Notes under the pieces: generated by a model
Told to the model about the DNA's origin: nothing
The model's database searches: none
What the model saw: only the letters and a program-made list of their open reading frames with translations
NCBI GenBank assembly: GCA_937901695.1
Contig: CALDJN010000061.1
Span: forward strand, 1 to 6,742
Source of the DNA: an uncultured Anaerocolumna sp.
GTDB lineage: Bacteria; Bacillota; Clostridia; Lachnospirales; Lachnospiraceae
DNA length: 6,742 nucleotides
Direction: 5' to 3'
Position numbers and translations under genes: made by a program
Shown: one piece after another, positions 5,275 to 6,742 of the stretch
How positions within the stretch are numbered: position 1 is the stretch's first letter
Layout of the letters: every line of letters starts with the position of its first letter

Positions 5275-5781
5275 ATGAATGATTTCTTAAGAGTAGGAGT
5301 TATTACTTCTACCCATGGTATTCGTGGAGAAGTTAAAGTATTCCCAACAACAGATGATTTGAATAGATTTAAAGCCTTAAAACAGGTGAAATTAGATACC
5401 GGGAAAGAATATTTAGACCTTGAAGTGGAAGACGTAAAGTTTTTTAAACAGTACGCTATACTAAAATTTAAGGGAATTGATAATATAAATGATATTGAAA
5501 AATATAAAGGAAAAGATCTTCTGGTTACCAGAGACAACGCAGTAAAACTAGAAGAGGATGAGTATTTTATATATGATTTATTAGGCTCTAAGGTAATTAG
5601 CGATGAGGGTAATGAACTTGGTGAATTAACCGAGATTCTTACATCCTCTGCAAATGATGTTTATGTTGTAAAAACAAAGGACGGCAAAGAAATCTTAATT
5701 CCTTCCATAGCAGAATGTATCTTAGATGTTAATGTAGAAAACAAAGAGATAAAAGTCCACCTACTTCCAGGTTTACTATAA
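5275..5781 (+). CDS. rimM: Ribosome maturation factor RimM
   Basis: A 30S assembly factor that binds ribosomal protein S19 and aids maturation of the 16S rRNA 3' (head) domain. 168 residues, normal length. The N-terminal RimM beta-barrel begins LRVGVITSTHGIRGEVKVFPTTDDLNRF (5-32), with the conserved G-x-HGxRGEVKV core. The C-terminal PRC-barrel starts near EYFIYDLLGSKV (96-107) and contains the characteristic NDVYVVK (127-133), EILIPSI (139-145) and LLPGLL ending. AGGAG (5264-5268) lies 6 nt before the ATG. The gene is preceded by a 143-nt gap with a predicted structured RNA and ends 18 nt before trmD, so it is almost certainly co-transcribed with trmD. Confidence 0.96.
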   Translation: MNDFLRVGVITSTHGIRGEVKVFPTTDDLNRFKALKQVKLDTGKEYLDLEVEDVKFFKQYAILKFKGIDNINDIEKYKGKDLLVTRDNAVKLEEDEYFIYDLLGSKVISDEGNELGELTEILTSSANDVYVVKTKDGKEILIPSIAECILDVNVENKEIKVHLLPGLL

Positions 5782-5799
5782 AGATTGGGGTTTATAAAT

Positions 5800-6546
5800 A
5801 TGAATTATCATGTACTAACCTTATTCCCTGAAATGATTCTGCAGGGGTTAAATACAAGTATCACAGGAAGAGCTTTAGAGAAAGGTATATTATCTCTGGA
5901 GGCAATTAATATCCGTGATTTTTCTGAAAATAAACACAATAAAGTAGATGATTATCCCTATGGCGGCGGAGCCGGTATGGTTATGGCTGCCGGACCAGTT
6001 TATCGTGCTTACGAACATACGGTAGATAGCATTAAAAAAAGCTGCTTAAATGACAACATGGAGAAGAAACCTCGTGTTATTTACCTGACTCCGCAAGGTA
6101 AAGTTTTTCATCAAACCATTGCAGAAGAATTAGCTAAGGAAGAGGATTTAATATTTCTATGTGGTCATTATGAAGGTATTGATGAGAGAGTTCTTGAAAT
6201 GATTGTTACCGATTACATTTCCATAGGGGATTATGTTCTTACTGGTGGAGAATTGCCTGCTATGGTTATGATAGATGCAATATCCAGACTTATTCCTGGT
6301 GTATTAAATAATGATGTTTCAGCAGAATTTGAATCCTTACAGGATAATTTGTTAGAATACCCTCAATATACCAGACCAGAAGAATTTATGGGGAAAGGGG
6401 TGCCAGAAGTATTATTATCGGGGCATCATGGAAATATTGATAAATGGAGAAGAGAGCAGTCTATAATTCGTACAGCTAAAAACCGCCCAGATTTGTTGGA
6501 AAAGGCTAATTTGTCTAAGGATGAAAAGAAGATTCTGGAAAACTGA
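5800..6546 (+). CDS. trmD: tRNA (guanine-37-N1) methyltransferase TrmD
   Basis: A SPOUT methyltransferase that makes m1G37 next to the anticodon, preventing +1 frameshifting, and acts as a dimer. 248 residues from the ATG at 5800. Visible motifs: YGGGAGM (54-60), LTPQG (96-100), CGHYEGIDERV (121-131) and SIGDYVLTGGE (141-151), which form the trefoil knot and cofactor site, then EYPQYTRP (186-193), containing the acidic residue in the catalytic-base position (Glu, as is usual in Gram-positives), and PEVLLSGHHGNIDKWR (202-217). An in-frame TTG at 5785 would add five residues (GFIN-like). I prefer the ATG because MNYHVLTLFPEM is the family's usual N-terminus. No strong Shine-Dalgarno is visible, only TGGGG (5786-5790), so translation may be coupled to rimM. 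The last residues (KILEN) and stop lie in the first unit of a 20-bp tandem array. Confidence 0.97.
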   Translation: MNYHVLTLFPEMILQGLNTSITGRALEKGILSLEAINIRDFSENKHNKVDDYPYGGGAGMVMAAGPVYRAYEHTVDSIKKSCLNDNMEKKPRVIYLTPQGKVFHQTIAEELAKEEDLIFLCGHYEGIDERVLEMIVTDYISIGDYVLTGGELPAMVMIDAISRLIPGVLNNDVSAEFESLQDNLLEYPQYTRPEEFMGKGVPEVLLSGHHGNIDKWRREQSIIRTAKNRPDLLEKANLSKDEKKILEN

Positions 6547-6610
6547 TTTAGATTCTGGAACGCTGATTTAGATTCTGGGAAGCTGATTTAGATTTTGGAA
6601 AGCTGATTTA
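6531..6610. repeat. 20-bp tandem repeat, four copies, overlapping the trmD stop codon
   Basis: Four head-to-tail 20-bp units start at 6531, 6551, 6571 and 6591, each of form GATTYTGG, five variable bases, CTGATTTA. Unit 1 supplies the last codons and TGA of trmD. Units differ by only a few substitutions, mainly in the variable middle. A would-be fifth unit begins GATTCT at 6611 but changes into the dispersed GATTCTTCGC repeat. Confidence 0.95.
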
Positions 6611-6638
6611 GATTCTTCGCCGTTGGCTCAGAATGACA
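6610..6638. repeat. Dispersed GATTCTTCGC...GGCTCAGAATGACA repeat, copy 2
   Basis: AGATTCTTCGCC, GTT, GGCTCAGAATGACA: the same as the copy at 1387-1417 except for the spacer. It joins directly to the end of the 20-bp tandem array. Confidence 0.85.
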
Positions 6639-6680
6639 AATATATTGGCTCAGAATGACAAATATGTCGGCTCAGAATTA
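6623..6680. repeat. 22-bp tandem repeat of the GGCTCAGAATGACA half-element
   Basis: Two 22-bp units (6623-6644, 6645-6666), identical except for the last base, consist of TTGGCTCAGAATGACA plus AAATAT and one base. A decayed third unit, TCGGCTCAGAATTA, follows at 6667-6680. The duplicated part is the right half of the dispersed repeat. Confidence 0.9.
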
Positions 6681-6711
6681 TCACGCTTAACAGCACCACT
6701 ATGAACGAAAG

Positions 6712-6742
6712 GGATTCTTCGCGAATTCAACTTCGTTGAATT
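6712..6742. repeat. Third GATTCTTCGC element with dyad, cut by the window edge
   Basis: GGATTCTTCGC (6712-6722) restarts the dispersed repeat, then AATTCAAC (6724-6731) and GTTGAATT (6735-6742) form a perfect 8-bp stem with a TTC loop. The right half, expected to be of CTCAGAATGACA type, would lie beyond the window. The stretch 6681-6711 between repeats shows no recognisable feature. Confidence 0.65.

Noticed and set aside
4926..5537. Minus-strand ORF of 203 codons across khpA, the intergenic structure and rimM
   Set aside because: It is antisense to two clearly identified genes, with low-complexity Leu/Gln-rich composition and no family motif. It is a shadow frame.
5785..5799. TTG start for trmD five codons upstream
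   Set aside because: TrmD homologues begin at the MNYHVLTLFPEM-like segment. The ATG at 5800 is the better start and the TTG has no better ribosome binding site.
6531..6742. CRISPR array
   Set aside because: The 20-bp units are contiguous with no unique spacers, and the 22-bp units are likewise directly tandem, so this is simple tandem repeat DNA.

Overview
The window looks like chromosomal DNA from an AT-rich, low-GC Gram-positive anaerobe, most likely a clostridium of the Lachnospiraceae type. This rests on the gene order ylxM-ffh-rpsP-khpA-rimM-trmD, strong GGAGG-type ribosome binding sites, protein sequences typical of Firmicutes, and a carboxyltransferase subunit that lacks its own biotin domain. 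The species assignment is an inference from these features. All seven recognised genes and the partial gene at the left edge lie on the + strand, and I see no mobile-element gene, CRISPR array, tRNA or rRNA.

Layout: (1) Positions 1-1334 hold the 3' part of a biotin-dependent carboxyltransferase (pyruvate carboxylase subunit B or oxaloacetate decarboxylase alpha type). It is followed by a strong hairpin at 1362-1402 that is probably its terminator and also belongs to a dispersed repeat family seen again at the right end. (2) Positions 1614-2333 hold a stand-alone SpoU/TrmH-family RNA 2'-O-methyltransferase with a 9-bp dyad in front of it. (3) The 2334-2579 gap holds two hairpins, then a near-consensus promoter (TTGACA, 17 bp, TATACT) with a perfect 13-bp dyad abutting its -10 box. 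(4) From there the conserved signal-recognition and translation block runs: ylxM, ffh, rpsP, khpA, rimM, trmD. (5) The last ~200 bases, after trmD, are almost entirely repeats: a four-copy 20-bp tandem array that starts inside the trmD coding sequence, then copies of the GATTCTTCGC / GGCTCAGAATGACA element, then a dyad cut by the window edge.

Together the right-hand block couples protein targeting (YlxM and Ffh of the signal recognition particle) with small-subunit assembly (S16, RimM), an RNA-binding KH protein (KhpA) and tRNA m1G37 methylation (TrmD). The coding content is ordinary housekeeping. What merits attention is in the gaps: a compact predicted three-way-junction RNA just upstream of rimM (5167-5235), the promoter-dyad arrangement upstream of ylxM, and the repeat invasion at the trmD 3' end. 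I found no convincing undescribed multi-gene system.
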